The position numbers were made by a program, and so were the translations under genes. Below, piece after piece: positions 35,488-46,934 of a DNA stretch of 64,000 nucleotides. Position 1 is the first letter of the stretch. Each line of letters begins with the position of its first letter. Under the pieces are notes generated by a model that had not been told where the DNA came from, searched no databases, and worked only from the letters and a program-made list of their open reading frames with translations. This DNA is from Rhizobium tumorigenes (lineage in GTDB: Bacteria; Pseudomonadota; Alphaproteobacteria; Rhizobiales; Rhizobiaceae). The DNA is taken from positions 310,001-374,000 of the forward strand of contig NZ_CP117258.1 of NCBI RefSeq assembly GCF_003240565.2. The letters run 5' to 3'.

Positions 35488-35544
35488 GAGCGTTTGCCGC
35501 TTGAGGAAATATCACCGCTGGTTTGGAGGAGGCACGGGGATTTA

Positions 35545-36621
35545 ATGCTGGAATTGCGAAATGTGGCCAAGATGGCGGGCAGCGAATATCATATTCACCC
35601 TTCCAACCTTGTCCTTCAGGGAGGTACACTGAACGTCCTGCTGGGTCCGACCTTATCCGGCAAGACGTCTATGATGCGGCTGATGGCCGGGCTGGACAAG
35701 CCAACCTCGGGAACGGTTCACTTCGATGGCATCGACGTTACCGGCCTGCCGGTGCAGAAGCGCTCGGTCGCCATGGTCTATCAGCAGTTCATCAATTATC
35801 CGGCGATGACGGTCTACGAGAATATCGCATCGCCAATGCGGATTGCCGGCAAGGATAAGCAGACGGTGGATCGCGAGGTCCGCAAGGCCGCCGAGCTCAT
35901 GAAGCTGACGCCCTATCTCGACCGCCTGCCGCTCAACCTCTCCGGTGGCCAGCAGCAGCGCACGGCGCTGGCGCGTGCCATCGTCAAGAACGCCCGCCTC
36001 GTTCTGCTCGACGAGCCGCTCGCCAATCTAGATTACAAGCTCCGCGAGGAGTTGCGCGAGGAACTGCCGCGCCTGTTTGCGGCCTCGGGATCGATCTTCG
36101 TTTATGCCACGACCGAACCGTCCGAGGCCCTGCTGCTCGGCGGCAACACCGCGTCGCTCAGCGAAGGGCGTATCAGCCAGTTCGGTCCGACCATAGACGT
36201 CTATCGCAATCCCGCCGATCTCGTCACCGCCCGGACCTTCGCCGATCCGCCACTGAACACGATCGCACTGGTGCGCGCCGGCAATGCGCTGCAGCGCGAC
36301 GGAGAAACGATCCTGCAGCTGCCGGACCACCTCGCCAGCGTGCCGGAAGGTCCGTGCGTCATAGCCTTCCAGCCTCACCATCTGTCCGTCGGAAGGCGGC
36401 ACGAAACTTCGGCAGCCCTCAAGGCCCGGGTGATCATCTCCGAAATCGCCGGGTCCGAAAGCTTTATCCACGTGGAGGCGGCAGGCTCGCGCTGGGTGAT
36501 GCTGGAACATGGCATCCACGATATCGATCCCGACACCATCGTCGACCTGTTCGTCGATACCCGCCACCTGATGGCCTTCGATACCGTGGGGCACTCGATT
36601 GCCCGCGCGGCGAACGGATAG
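35545..36621 (+). CDS. glpS: Glycerol ABC importer ATP-binding protein GlpS
   Basis: This 358-residue ATPase has Walker A GPTLSGKTS (34-42), a canonical signature LSGGQQQR (132-139), Walker B LLDEPLANLD, and a C-terminal TOBE-like region. The H-loop histidine is missing: where VTHDQ is expected the protein has ATTEP, with Thr190 in the His position. Its partner GlpT keeps that histidine but has a degenerate signature. ATG 35545 is chosen as the family start. Gene order matches the glycerol operon described in Rhizobium leguminosarum. Confidence 0.92.
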   Translation: MLELRNVAKMAGSEYHIHPSNLVLQGGTLNVLLGPTLSGKTSMMRLMAGLDKPTSGTVHFDGIDVTGLPVQKRSVAMVYQQFINYPAMTVYENIASPMRIAGKDKQTVDREVRKAAELMKLTPYLDRLPLNLSGGQQQRTALARAIVKNARLVLLDEPLANLDYKLREELREELPRLFAASGSIFVYATTEPSEALLLGGNTASLSEGRISQFGPTIDVYRNPADLVTARTFADPPLNTIALVRAGNALQRDGETILQLPDHLASVPEGPCVIAFQPHHLSVGRRHETSAALKARVIISEIAGSESFIHVEAAGSRWVMLEHGIHDIDPDTIVDLFVDTRHLMAFDTVGHSIARAANG

Positions 36622-36631
36622 GAGACCGGAA

Positions 36632-37704
36632 ATGGCACGCATCACGCTCGATCACATCCGCCATGCCTATGCGCCGAACCCGACGGCAGACAAGGATTAT
36701 GCGCTCCGCGAAGTCCACCACGAGTGGCGCGACGGCGGCGCCTATGCGCTGCTGGGGCCTTCCGGTTGCGGCAAGACGACCTTGCTCAACATCATCTCGG
36801 GCCTGCTGCGCCCTTCGCACGGCCGCATCCTCTTCGACGGTCGCGATGTCACCGACCTGCCGACGCAGGAGCGCAACATTGCCCAGGTCTTCCAGTTTCC
36901 GGTCGTCTACGACACCATGACGGTCTACGACAACCTGGCATTTCCGCTGCGCAACAGGGGCATGGTGGAAGCAGATGTAGACCGCCGGGTGCGCGAGACG
37001 CTCGACATGATAGATCTTGCGAGCTGGGCGAACCGCAAGGCGAGCGGTCTTACCGCCGATCAGAAGCAGAAAATCTCCCTCGGCCGTGGTCTCGTGCGCA
37101 ACGACGTCAGCGCGATCCTGTTCGACGAGCCGCTGACGGTCATCGATCCGCATATGAAATGGCAGCTTCGGTCGCAACTGAAGCTGCTGCACAAGCAGTT
37201 CGGCTACACCATGGTCTATGTGACCCATGACCAGACGGAGGCGCTCACCTTCGCAGACAAGGTCGTCGTCATGTACGACGGACAGATCGTCCAGATCGGG
37301 ACGCCGGCCGAGCTGTTCGAGCGGCCAAGCCACACTTTCGTCGGCTATTTCATCGGCTCGCCGGGCATGAACGTCATGGCGGCGCGCGTCGAAGGCAGCT
37401 CCGTGCATGTCGGCGACCAGACCCTGGCGCTCGGCTATGCGCCCGACACCGGCAAGGCCGTGAAGACAGAGCTCGGTATTCGCCCTGAATTCATCCGCAT
37501 CGCCCGCGACGGCATGCCGGTGACGATCAGCAAGGTCGAGGATATCGGCCGCCAGAAAATCGTACGCGCAGAGTTTTCGGGCCAGCCGATTGCCATCATC
37601 GTCCCCGAAGACGGCGAGATCCCATCCGAGCCGCGGATCACCTTCGATCCCGCCGCCATCAGTATCTACGCCGATTCCTGGCGTGTCGGCCGTGAGGAAC
37701 GGGC

Positions 37705-37708
<4 letters not shown>
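36632..37708 (+). CDS. glpT: Glycerol ABC importer ATP-binding protein GlpT
   Basis: This 358-residue protein is the same length as GlpS. Walker A (GPSGCGKTT, 42-50), Walker B with catalytic Glu (ILFDEPLTVID) and H-loop VTHDQTEAL (His199) are intact. The signature motif is LTADQ (140-144) in place of LSGGQ, followed by KQKISLGRGLV. It should pair with GlpS to form one canonical and one degenerate ATP site. Despite the symbol it is unrelated to the E. coli GlpT antiporter. The stop overlaps glpP by 4 nt. Confidence 0.92.
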
Positions 37709-38571
<863 letters not shown>

Positions 38572-38572
38572 T

Positions 38573-39417
<845 letters not shown>

Positions 39418-39421
<4 letters not shown>

Positions 39422-39711
39422 TCATGAACCTCGATTTCAGCTGGATGGCATGGACGCCGCCGACGATCATTTTCTTCGTGGTGATATTCGCCCTGCTGCT
39501 GGGCATGGGGCTTTGGGAATATGTCTCGCCGGGCGGGAATCCGCGCGTTGGCATCCTGCATTTCGAAACGACCCGCGGCGATCGGTTCTTCGTGTCGCTG
39601 CTCGGTTCCGCATTCATTCATCTCGCATGGCTGGGTCTTGTCGGACCCAACCTGTGGTGGGCTCTTGCTCTCTCCGTTGCCTACGCCGTCGGCGTATTCC
39701 GCTTCGTCTGA
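39418..39711 (+). CDS. glpU: Small membrane protein GlpU (DUF2160)
   Basis: This 97-residue protein has about three hydrophobic helices (PTIIFFVVIFALLLGMGLWE, FFVSLLGSAFIHLAWLGLVG, WWALALSVAYAVGVFRFV) and belongs to DUF2160, found almost only inside glycerol ABC operons. Its role is unknown. It overlaps glpQ by 4 nt and is followed 75 nt later by glpV. Confidence 0.92.
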
Positions 39712-39786
39712 GGCAAGTCGATACGGGTCGCCGATATTCGGCGCTCCGGGACTGACACAACTGCAATCGCAATTCGGGAGGATATT

Positions 39787-41511
39787 ATGCGAACGCATCT
39801 ACTGACGACAACGGCAGCCTTGTTGCTGGCCGTGACTGGGACTGCCTATGCGGGAATGGAGGAGGCAAAGACCTTTCTCGGCAAGGAAATCGGCGACATG
39901 TCGACGCTGTCGCCGGCAGAGCAGGAAAAGGAAATGCAGTGGTTCGTGGACGCTGCCAAGCCTTTCAAAGGCATGGAAATCAAGGTCGTCTCGGAATCCC
40001 TGACCACCCACCAGTATGAATCGCAGGTGCTGGCACCGGCCTTTACCGCCATCACCGGCATCAAGGTCACCCACGACGTCATCCAGGAAGGCGACGTCGT
40101 CGAAAAGATCCAGACGCAGATGCAGACCGGCCAGAACCTCTATGACGGCTGGGTCAACGACTCCGACCTGATCGGCACCCACTGGCGCTACCAGCAGGTC
40201 CGCAACCTGACCGACTGGATGGCCGGCGAAGGCAAGGACGTGACCAATCCCGGTCTCGATCTCAAGGACTTCATCGGTACGTCCTTCACCACAGCTCCGG
40301 ACAAGAAGCTCTACCAACTTCCCGACCAGCAGTTCGCCAACCTCTACTGGTTCCGGTACGATTGGTTCAACGACGCGAAGAACAAGGCCGATTTCAAGGC
40401 CAAATACGGTTACGAGCTCGGGGTGCCGGTCAACTGGTCGGCCTATGAGGATATTGCCGAATTCTTCACCGGCCGCGATGTCGGTGGCAAGAAGGTCTTC
40501 GGCCATATGGACTACGGCAAGAAGGACCCGTCGCTCGGCTGGCGCTTCACCGACGCCTGGCTTTCCATGGCCGGAAACGGCGACAAGGGGTTGCCGAACG
40601 GCCTTCCCGTCGACGAATGGGGCATCAAGGTCGACGACAAATCCCGTCCGGTCGGCTCCTGCGTTGCGCGCGGTGGCGACACCAACGGACCTGCAGCCGT
40701 CTACTCGATCCAGAAATATCTGGATTGGATCAAGGCCTATGCTCCCCAGGAATCGCAGGGCATGACCTTCTCCGAATCCGGCCCCGTGCCGGCACAGGGG
40801 AATATCGCCCAGCAGATCTTCTGGTACACGGCGTTCACTGCCGACATGGTCAAGCCCGGCCTGCCGGTCATGAACGACGACGGCACGCCGAAATGGCGCA
40901 TGGCTCCAAGCCCGCATGGCGTCTACTGGAAGAACGGCATGAAGCTCGGCTACCAGGACGTCGGATCTTGGACGCTGATGAAATCGACACCGACCGACCG
41001 CGCCAAGGCCGCCTGGCTCTACGCGCAGTTCGTCACTTCGAAGACGGTCGACGTCAAGAAGAGCCATGTCGGCCTGACCTTCATCCGCGAGTCGACCATC
41101 CGCGACAAGAGCTTCACCGAGCGCGCACCGAAGCTTGGCGGCCTGATCGAGTTCTATCGCTCGCCCGCCCGCGTGCAATGGTCGCCAACAGGCACCAACG
41201 TCCCGGATTATCCGAAACTTGCCCAGCTCTGGTGGCAGGCTATCGGCGATGCGGCATCCGGTGCCAAGACGGCGCAGGCGTCCATGGATTCGCTTTGCGA
41301 AGCCCAGGAAAAGGTCATGGAGCGCATCGAGCGGTCCAAGGTCCAGGGCGATATTGGCCCCAAACTCGCCGAAGAGCATGATCTGGCCTACTGGAACAAG
41401 GATGCCGTCTCCAAGGGCAACCTTGCACCTCAGCTGAAGATTGCCGAGGAGAAGGAAAAGCCGCAGACCGTAAACTACGACGAGCTGGTGAAGAGCTGGC
41501 AGTCCAAGTAA
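39787..41511 (+). CDS. glpV: Glycerol ABC importer periplasmic binding protein GlpV
   Basis: This 574-residue protein is longer than most sugar-binding proteins. It has a signal peptide (LLTTTAALLLAVTGTAYA|GM) and an extracellular solute-binding family 1 fold (GMEIKVVSESLTTHQYESQV, LAPAFTAITGIKVTHDVIQE). It binds glycerol in the periplasm for GlpSTPQ. It has its own strong ribosome-binding site (GGGAGG before 39787). A terminator lies 43 nt after the stop and may reduce read-through into glpK. Confidence 0.93.
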   Translation: MRTHLLTTTAALLLAVTGTAYAGMEEAKTFLGKEIGDMSTLSPAEQEKEMQWFVDAAKPFKGMEIKVVSESLTTHQYESQVLAPAFTAITGIKVTHDVIQEGDVVEKIQTQMQTGQNLYDGWVNDSDLIGTHWRYQQVRNLTDWMAGEGKDVTNPGLDLKDFIGTSFTTAPDKKLYQLPDQQFANLYWFRYDWFNDAKNKADFKAKYGYELGVPVNWSAYEDIAEFFTGRDVGGKKVFGHMDYGKKDPSLGWRFTDAWLSMAGNGDKGLPNGLPVDEWGIKVDDKSRPVGSCVARGGDTNGPAAVYSIQKYLDWIKAYAPQESQGMTFSESGPVPAQGNIAQQIFWYTAFTADMVKPGLPVMNDDGTPKWRMAPSPHGVYWKNGMKLGYQDVGSWTLMKSTPTDRAKAAWLYAQFVTSKTVDVKKSHVGLTFIRESTIRDKSFTERAPKLGGLIEFYRSPARVQWSPTGTNVPDYPKLAQLWWQAIGDAASGAKTAQASMDSLCEAQEKVMERIERSKVQGDIGPKLAEEHDLAYWNKDAVSKGNLAPQLKIAEEKEKPQTVNYDELVKSWQSK

Positions 41512-41553
41512 CGGGATCTACAGGCTTGGGCCCGATGGCCTGAGCCACCCCTT

Positions 41554-41580
41554 GGCCGCCGGTTCACCCGGCGGCCTTTT
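41554..41580 (+). terminator. Rho-independent terminator between glpV and glpK
   Basis: The 9-bp perfect stem GGCCGCCGG / CCGGCGGCC has a TTCAC loop and is followed by TTTT. It could attenuate transcription into glpK. Confidence 0.8.
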
Positions 41581-41653
41581 CCCCGCAAAGCCATCCCACA
41601 AACAGCTTGCCGACCGGCGGGATGGCAGCTTTCTGCCTTATCGGAGCGCATGA

Positions 41654-43147
41654 ATGAGCAGCTATGTTCTCGCAATCGACCAGGGAACGACATCGTCTCG
41701 GGCTATCGTTTTCGATGGAGAGATGAAAATGGTCGCCTCTGCGCAGCGGGAAATTACCCAGTCATATCCGCAGCCGCGCTGGGTCGAACACGATCCGCAG
41801 GAGATCTGGCAAACCGTGGTCGACGTCGTTCGCGAGTCTTTGGAGAATGCGAAGCTTGAGGCCAACGACATCGCCGCCATCGGCATAACCAACCAGCGCG
41901 AGACGACCGTCGTCTGGGACCGCGACACGGGTGCACCACTTCACCCGGCCATTGTCTGGCAGGACCGTCGCACGGCCGAAATCTGCGAAAGCCTCAGAGC
42001 GGACGGATACGAGAAGCTATTTTCCGCCAAGACCGGACTTCTGCTCGATCCGTATTTTTCCGGAACGAAATTGCGCTGGCTGCTCGAGAATGTCGATGGC
42101 TTGAGAGACAAGGCGGAGGCCGGCTCTGTCTGCTTCGGCACGATCGATAGCTGGCTGATCTACAAACTGACCGGCGGCAAGAGGCATCTGACCGATGCCA
42201 CCAATGCATGCCGGACGTTGCTCTACAATATTACCGAAAACTGCTGGGACGACGAACTTCTCGCCATCCTGGGGATACCCCCTTCCCTCCTGCCGGACGT
42301 CAGGGATTGCGCCGACGAGTTCGGTGAAACGACGCCAGACCTGTTTGGTGCCGCAATCCCGATCCTCGGCGTTGCAGGCGACCAACAGGCGGCGACCATC
42401 GGAAACGCGTGTTTTGCACCGGGCATGATGAAATCGACCTACGGCACCGGCTGTTTCGCGCTGCTCAACACGGGCGTGGAAAGGGTCAACTCCTCCCACC
42501 GCATGCTGACGACGATCGCCTATCGTCTCGACGGCGTGACCACCTATGCCCTCGAGGGCTCGATCTTCATCGCCGGCGCTGCCGTGCAGTGGTTGAGGGA
42601 CGGGTTGGGGATCATCAGCAAGGCATCCGAGGCTGGCGAGCTTGCCGATGCAGCCGATGAGGAGCAGCAAGTCTACATCGTGCCGGCCTTCACCGGTCTT
42701 GGCGCGCCCTACTGGGATGCCGAGGCGCGCGGCGCGATCTTCGGCCTGACGCGCAACAGCGGCCCGGCCGAAATTGCCCGAGCCGTGCTGGAGGCGGTCG
42801 CCTACCAGACGATGGACCTGCTTTTCGCCATGAAGCGCGATTGGGGCGGCCACGATGTCGAGACAGTGCTGCGCGTCGATGGGGGCATGGCAGCCTCCGA
42901 CTGGACGATGCAGCGTCTAGCCGACATCATTTCGAGCTCCGTCGATCGCGCCGCGATACTGGAAACCACCGCGCTCGGTGCCGCCTGGCTCGCCGGCCAC
43001 AAGGCCAAGGTCTGGCCGGACCAGAAGGAGTTCGCCGAACGCTGGAATTGCGACCGGCGTTTCGAGCCATCGATGAGCGAGAGCAATCGCCAGGCAAAGA
43101 TCGCCGGCTGGCGCGATGCGGTGTCACGCACGCTGACGGGTGGGTAG
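41654..43147 (+). CDS. glpK: Glycerol kinase
   Basis: This 497-residue FGGY kinase starts [20 protein letters not shown] and contains [50 protein letters not shown] and [17 protein letters not shown]. All are typical of GlpK. It phosphorylates imported glycerol in the cytoplasm to glycerol-3-phosphate for GlpD. It is the last gene of the cluster, and its stop lies one base from the end of the convergent toxin pseudogene. Confidence 0.96.
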   Translation: MSSYVLAIDQGTTSSRAIVFDGEMKMVASAQREITQSYPQPRWVEHDPQEIWQTVVDVVRESLENAKLEANDIAAIGITNQRETTVVWDRDTGAPLHPAIVWQDRRTAEICESLRADGYEKLFSAKTGLLLDPYFSGTKLRWLLENVDGLRDKAEAGSVCFGTIDSWLIYKLTGGKRHLTDATNACRTLLYNITENCWDDELLAILGIPPSLLPDVRDCADEFGETTPDLFGAAIPILGVAGDQQAATIGNACFAPGMMKSTYGTGCFALLNTGVERVNSSHRMLTTIAYRLDGVTTYALEGSIFIAGAAVQWLRDGLGIISKASEAGELADAADEEQQVYIVPAFTGLGAPYWDAEARGAIFGLTRNSGPAEIARAVLEAVAYQTMDLLFAMKRDWGGHDVETVLRVDGGMAASDWTMQRLADIISSSVDRAAILETTALGAAWLAGHKAKVWPDQKEFAERWNCDRRFEPSMSESNRQAKIAGWRDAVSRTLTGG

Positions 43148-43148
43148 T

Positions 43149-43734
43149 CTAAGGGGCAAGTCCCGAGCCATATTCCCCCGCTACGCGCCAAAACCAATCC
43201 GCATCGAGATTGAGTTCGCGCTCCGTCTCACTGAGTGCCGAGGCCGCGCGGTCAAATATCGCATAGCATAACTCCGTATCGTCATGGCGCGCGTGATAGG
43301 CGATACCGTCGAATTGGTCACCGTGATCGAAAATCGCTCGGGACCATGCCTGCGGCGCGTGATAGGGCAGGCCCGAATGGGGAACCTCTGCGGTCGCTCC
43401 GGCCACGGCAAGTCCCCGACCGGTCAGGTTGACCATGCGCATCTCATGCGTGGAAGACAAGCGCACGTAAGCCTTTCTTTTTAGAAACCAGATATCGATG
43501 AGCGTGTGCCAGTGTTCGAAGGAATGTCTCGGCAAAGGCACCCTCGATCTCACGGGCAGCATAAAGGACGCCATAGGTTGCGTCTGGCGCGTTGAAACGG
43601 CCCAGATCGGATTTGTCGAAATGAATTGGTTCGAATGTCGATGTGTAGAACCGATGCACCACAGCCTTGGCAGGGATCGATATGATCTCGGGTTTGCGGC
43701 TCTCAAAATTGGCAGGTGGCAGAGGAGGGCTCAA
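43149..43734 (-). pseudogene. RES-domain toxin gene, broken by a one-base frameshift
   Basis: The N-terminal frame (43734 to about 43483) encodes HRFYTSTFEPIHFDKSDLG, GVLYAAREIEGAFAETFLR, the start of a RES domain. It then runs into a stop at 43444. The remaining RES domain (AYVRLSSTHEMRMVNLTGRG, LPYHAPQAWSRAIFDHGDQF, DGIAYHARHDDTELCYAIFD) continues in another frame to 43149. Removing one base at the A5 run (43478-43482, T5 on the plus strand) restores a continuous protein of about 194 residues. Intact RES toxins consume NAD+. The gene overlaps its antitoxin by 4 nt. A sequencing error or +1 frameshifting are alternatives. Confidence 0.8.
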
Positions 43735-44435
43735 GCGCCCTGTTCTCCATATCTGCGGGCCGCGTCGACGACGACAGAGATGTTGCCGTCACGCAATACG
43801 TCGATTGGTCGTCTTCCGCTCAGCCTGTCGTCTTCCCTTGCGAGAAAGTTCAACACAGCCCAGGGGCTTTCAACCGGTAATGCCGCTTGAACTTCCTTCA
43901 GCCCCTCAATCAAGACGCCAGACCGATCGAATTGCAATGTGGGATAGCGGCGCCGGTTACTAGGGCCTGGCACCGCTAACAAGCTGCCTTCCTGGACCCT
44001 CTTGTCCACAGCCTGGCGCGTGACGCCATTGAGAAGCGCTTGGACTTCCTCAAGGTCATAGGCTCCGCCCGCGGCCTTCAGATCGGACTGCGCTATGCGG
44101 ATCCCCTGAAGGATTGCCTTGCTACGAGCATCAGGCTCGAAAGCGCTTCTGTCGATTCCATTTGTTGCATCTCTGCGGGGTGTTTCTTGGCGAGCCGTTT
44201 CCGGCTGGGCCTTGCGAACCAGAAATCCATCGCTCTGAATGCGCTCGGCCATGCTCCGCGCGACCGATCTAGCCGCTGCGGGTTTCGACGTAACGACAGC
44301 CACCCTTGCGCCTGCGGGCAGCGAAAAACCGTCTACATCTGCGAAAGGGTTGGTCTTGAGCACAAACATCGTCATCATGCCGTCAGGGTCGACGTCGGCC
44401 TTCTTGCTCCTGCGAGAGGGTGCTCTCTGTACCAT
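43731..44435 (-). CDS. Xre/MbcA/ParS-type antitoxin (DUF2384 toxin-binding domain)
   Basis: This 234-residue protein has a C-terminal block of DUF2384 type (SPWAVLNFLAREDDRLSGRR, PIDVLRDGNISVVVDAARRY), preceded by VQALLNGVTRQAVDKRVQEG, a DNA-binding-like helix pair. The N-terminal 100 residues are basic and unrecognised, making the protein longer than usual for this antitoxin class. Start ATG 44435 has AGGAGA seven bases upstream. It is intact although the partner RES toxin is frameshifted. Confidence 0.82.
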   Translation of the reverse strand: MVQRAPSRRSKKADVDPDGMMTMFVLKTNPFADVDGFSLPAGARVAVVTSKPAAARSVARSMAERIQSDGFLVRKAQPETARQETPRRDATNGIDRSAFEPDARSKAILQGIRIAQSDLKAAGGAYDLEEVQALLNGVTRQAVDKRVQEGSLLAVPGPSNRRRYPTLQFDRSGVLIEGLKEVQAALPVESPWAVLNFLAREDDRLSGRRPIDVLRDGNISVVVDAARRYGEQGA

Positions 44436-44854
44436 GTCATCATCTCCTGGCCACAACATGGGCAATACAGGCAACTTTGTCAACCTGGACAACTCGGTTG
44501 GATGATGACGCCATCGAATTCCCGCGTATGTCAAGCTTCGGTCTACCAGCTCGCCGCTTCAGGCTGCGTGTGCCGGAAGCCGCCTCGCGAACGATGGCGA
44601 AATCGCCCAGGATGGGCCACGGGCCTCCCGCTCAAATCCACGTCCAGCATAAGCAGATAGACATAGGCATCATGGTCGTCTTTCTCTTCGGCACGCCACG
44701 CGGTTGGCAGAGGCATCTCTCGTAACTGAGCGACAAAGCTCAAGGCGAACGAAGAAACAATGGGCCGAAAAGGACGCTGAAGAGCATCAGCGCCGCGCGT
44801 CTTCAAGACGCCTATCGAGGATTGGAGGGAAAATTAGCGCTATCTCGCGCCCTG
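44436..44854. other. Region between antitoxin and TetR genes; possible small ORF
   Basis: Apart from the inverted repeat at 44477-44492, a minus-strand frame at 44543-44806 could encode 87 residues. It resembles nothing I recognise, is Arg-rich at its end, and has no convincing ribosome-binding site, so it is more likely non-coding or a gene remnant. Confidence 0.3.
44477..44492. promoter_or_regulatory. Candidate antitoxin operator
   Basis: The inverted repeat TTGTC-N6-GACAA overlaps a TTGACA -35-like hexamer on the minus strand, 42 nt upstream of the antitoxin start. That is the expected place for autoregulation of a toxin-antitoxin operon. Confidence 0.45.
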
Positions 44855-45418
44855 TTAGTGAAGCAGCCCTGCGGCGCGATAGCTCGAGATTGCGGAATCA
44901 AAGATGGCGATATCGGAACGGCTTCGTGCCAGAAGCTGAGCCCCGGCGATGGCGGCGAACATCGCGCGCGCACGCTCCTCAGCATTCTCGCCTGTAATCA
45001 GCAGTCCGCCCTCGATCAGTTGCTTGCGCAGCCACGCAACGTTGACGTCGGTAAAAGTCTGGACTTCCTGTCTAACCGGCTCGGGAAGATCGTCGCATTC
45101 TGCGCCAAGGAAGCTGGCCAGGCAAATTCGATTGCCGTTTTTGAGCGATACGCGGAAGCTCTCGGGATATTCGCGCAGGCTTTTCTTCGGATCCTTGTTG
45201 CGGCTCGCCACCTCATCCAGCCAAGCCTTCGTGTCCTGCCAGTAGCGCCGAGCAATCGCGGCCGCAAGCTCAGCCTTACTGGGGAAGTGGTGATAGATGC
45301 TGGCCGCCTTGATGCCTACATCGCTCGCAAGGTCGCGCATGTTCAGGCCGCCATATCCATGCGCCTGTGCGCTGCGAAGACCTGCCGCCATGATGGCTTC
45401 CTTAGCGTTAGCACTCAT
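44855..45418 (-). CDS. TetR-family transcriptional regulator
   Basis: This 187-residue protein has an N-terminal TetR helix-turn-helix (AKEAIMAAGLRSAQAHGYGG, MRDLASDVGIKAASIYHHFP, SKAELAAAIARRYW). Its C-terminal ligand domain has the TetR_C pattern CLASFLGAECDDLPEPVRQE. It is divergent from the amidase gene, and two matching palindromes lie in the shared intergenic region. It most likely represses both itself and the amidase until a small molecule binds. Confidence 0.9.
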   Translation of the reverse strand: MSANAKEAIMAAGLRSAQAHGYGGLNMRDLASDVGIKAASIYHHFPSKAELAAAIARRYWQDTKAWLDEVASRNKDPKKSLREYPESFRVSLKNGNRICLASFLGAECDDLPEPVRQEVQTFTDVNVAWLRKQLIEGGLLITGENAEERARAMFAAIAGAQLLARSRSDIAIFDSAISSYRAAGLLH

Positions 45419-45442
45419 TTCCAGGCGCTCCGGTGATGTGAC

Positions 45443-45510
45443 CTACCAACTGTTAGATAGGGGTTGACGAAAGAAAATGAAAGCCCTAACTTCAGGCTAC
45501 CAATTGTTAG
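45443..45510. promoter_or_regulatory. Two TetR operators flanking the amidase promoter
   Basis: CTACCAACTGTTAG (45443-45456) and CTACCAATTGTTAG (45497-45510) are near-identical imperfect palindromes (consensus CTAmCAATTGkTAG), each extended by wTAGGG. Between them lie TTGACG (45464) and TAACTT (45487) with a 17-nt spacer, a plausible amidase promoter. Confidence 0.7.
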
Positions 45511-45524
45511 TTAGGGAAAATGCT

Positions 45525-46934
45525 ATGTTCATCGAACTCATCTATTCCGACGCGACGAAGCTCGCTGAGCTCATCCGCACCAAGGAACTTTCGCCCGTCG
45601 AGGTCATGCAGGCTCACCTCGATCGCATCGAAGCCGTAGATGGTGACATCAATGCCATTGTCACTTTGGCCAATGGGGCGTTGGAAGCTGCCAAGCGCGC
45701 AGAAGCGGCCGTTCTTGCAGGCGAAGATCTCGGCCCACTGCACGGCGTGCCCTTCACGGTCAAAGACTCGATCGATACAGCGGGTGTATTGACCCAACGG
45801 GGCTCGCCGATCTTCAGGGGCCGTATCCCTGATGAAGACGCCACCAGTGTCGCCCGCATGAAAAAGGCTGGTGGCATTCTGCTGGCAAAGACAAATCTAC
45901 CAGAATTTTCCTACTGGATCGAAAGCGACAACCTGCTTTCGGGCCGCTCCAACAATCCATGGGATCTCGAGCGCACGCCGGGTGGATCGAGCGGCGGCGA
46001 ATCGGCCGCCATCGCCGCCGGTATGTCACCTCTCGGTCTCGGCACCGATCTTGCCATCTCGCTTCGCGGCCCTGCCGCCCAGACCGGGATCACCTCGATG
46101 AAGGCGACACGTGGCCGCGTGCCGATGACAGGTATCTGGCCACGGGCGCCGCGCCGTTTCTGGCATGTCGGGCCTATGGCAAGATCGGTTCGCGACATCG
46201 CGTTCGCCTTCTCCCAGTTGGCCGGATCAGACGGCAAGGACGCGTTTTCCAGCAGCACAACTCTCTTCGACGCCGGCTTAGGTCGCCAGCCGTTTCGCCA
46301 GCTTCGTGTCGGCTGGATGGTTGGCCCCGGCTTTGGCCCAGTCGATCCAGAAGTTGCTACCACCGTCAAGGCGGCAGCCGAGGCACTGAAGGACGTCGGC
46401 GTCTCGGTCGAGCATGTCGGCATTCCGGCGCTCGAGCGTGACTTCGCGCTCGACGTCTTCAACCGCCTGCATGTTATGGAAATGAAGCCCGCCTTCAAGG
46501 AGGCAACTGCTGGCCGCCGAGACGATGAACTCTACAAGATGGCAAAGACTATGCTCTCCCTGCCGGATACATCGGTGAAAGACTATATCGATGCCGAGCA
46601 GGCAGCCGAGCGGCTCCGCGATGGCTATGCTGACTACTTCTCCCGCTACGACGCGCTAATCACCCATGTGCTGCCGATCCCGGCCCACAAGCACGGCGTC
46701 GGGGAATTCGTGATTGATGGCCAGACGGTCGATGCGACCTATCTGCAGGGTGCGACAGTGCCGCTCAACATCACTGGCTTGCCGGGATTGTCCATGCGGT
46801 TCGGCACCAGTAGCGAAGGTTTGCCGATCAATGTTCAGGTTGTCGGCGCCTGGCAGGCGGAATCTACGATCTTGCACATCGCTTCGCTCCTTGAAAGCAT
46901 CAGCCCGGTCCGCAGCCTGCGCCCTAATCTCTAG
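45525..46934 (+). CDS. Amidase signature family enzyme
   Basis: This 469-residue enzyme has the Ser-cisSer-Lys triad region: GVPFTVKDSID (Lys), TPGGSSGGESAAIAAGMSPL (cis-Ser), then GTDLAISLRGPAAQTG with the nucleophile Ser. In most relatives the last motif is D-x-GGS-IR-xPA; here the two glycines are Ala-Ile. It hydrolyses amide bonds, with unknown substrate, in the cytoplasm. Start ATG 45525 is preceded by AGGGAAAA and lies downstream of the second operator. It is probably induced by a compound sensed by the divergent TetR regulator. Confidence 0.9.
   Translation: MFIELIYSDATKLAELIRTKELSPVEVMQAHLDRIEAVDGDINAIVTLANGALEAAKRAEAAVLAGEDLGPLHGVPFTVKDSIDTAGVLTQRGSPIFRGRIPDEDATSVARMKKAGGILLAKTNLPEFSYWIESDNLLSGRSNNPWDLERTPGGSSGGESAAIAAGMSPLGLGTDLAISLRGPAAQTGITSMKATRGRVPMTGIWPRAPRRFWHVGPMARSVRDIAFAFSQLAGSDGKDAFSSSTTLFDAGLGRQPFRQLRVGWMVGPGFGPVDPEVATTVKAAAEALKDVGVSVEHVGIPALERDFALDVFNRLHVMEMKPAFKEATAGRRDDELYKMAKTMLSLPDTSVKDYIDAEQAAERLRDGYADYFSRYDALITHVLPIPAHKHGVGEFVIDGQTVDATYLQGATVPLNITGLPGLSMRFGTSSEGLPINVQVVGAWQAESTILHIASLLESISPVRSLRPNL

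Noticed and set aside
44543..44806. Possible 87-residue minus-strand protein
   Set aside because: No recognisable motif, poor ribosome-binding site and an Arg-rich end typical of non-coding frames; listed only in the intergenic entry.
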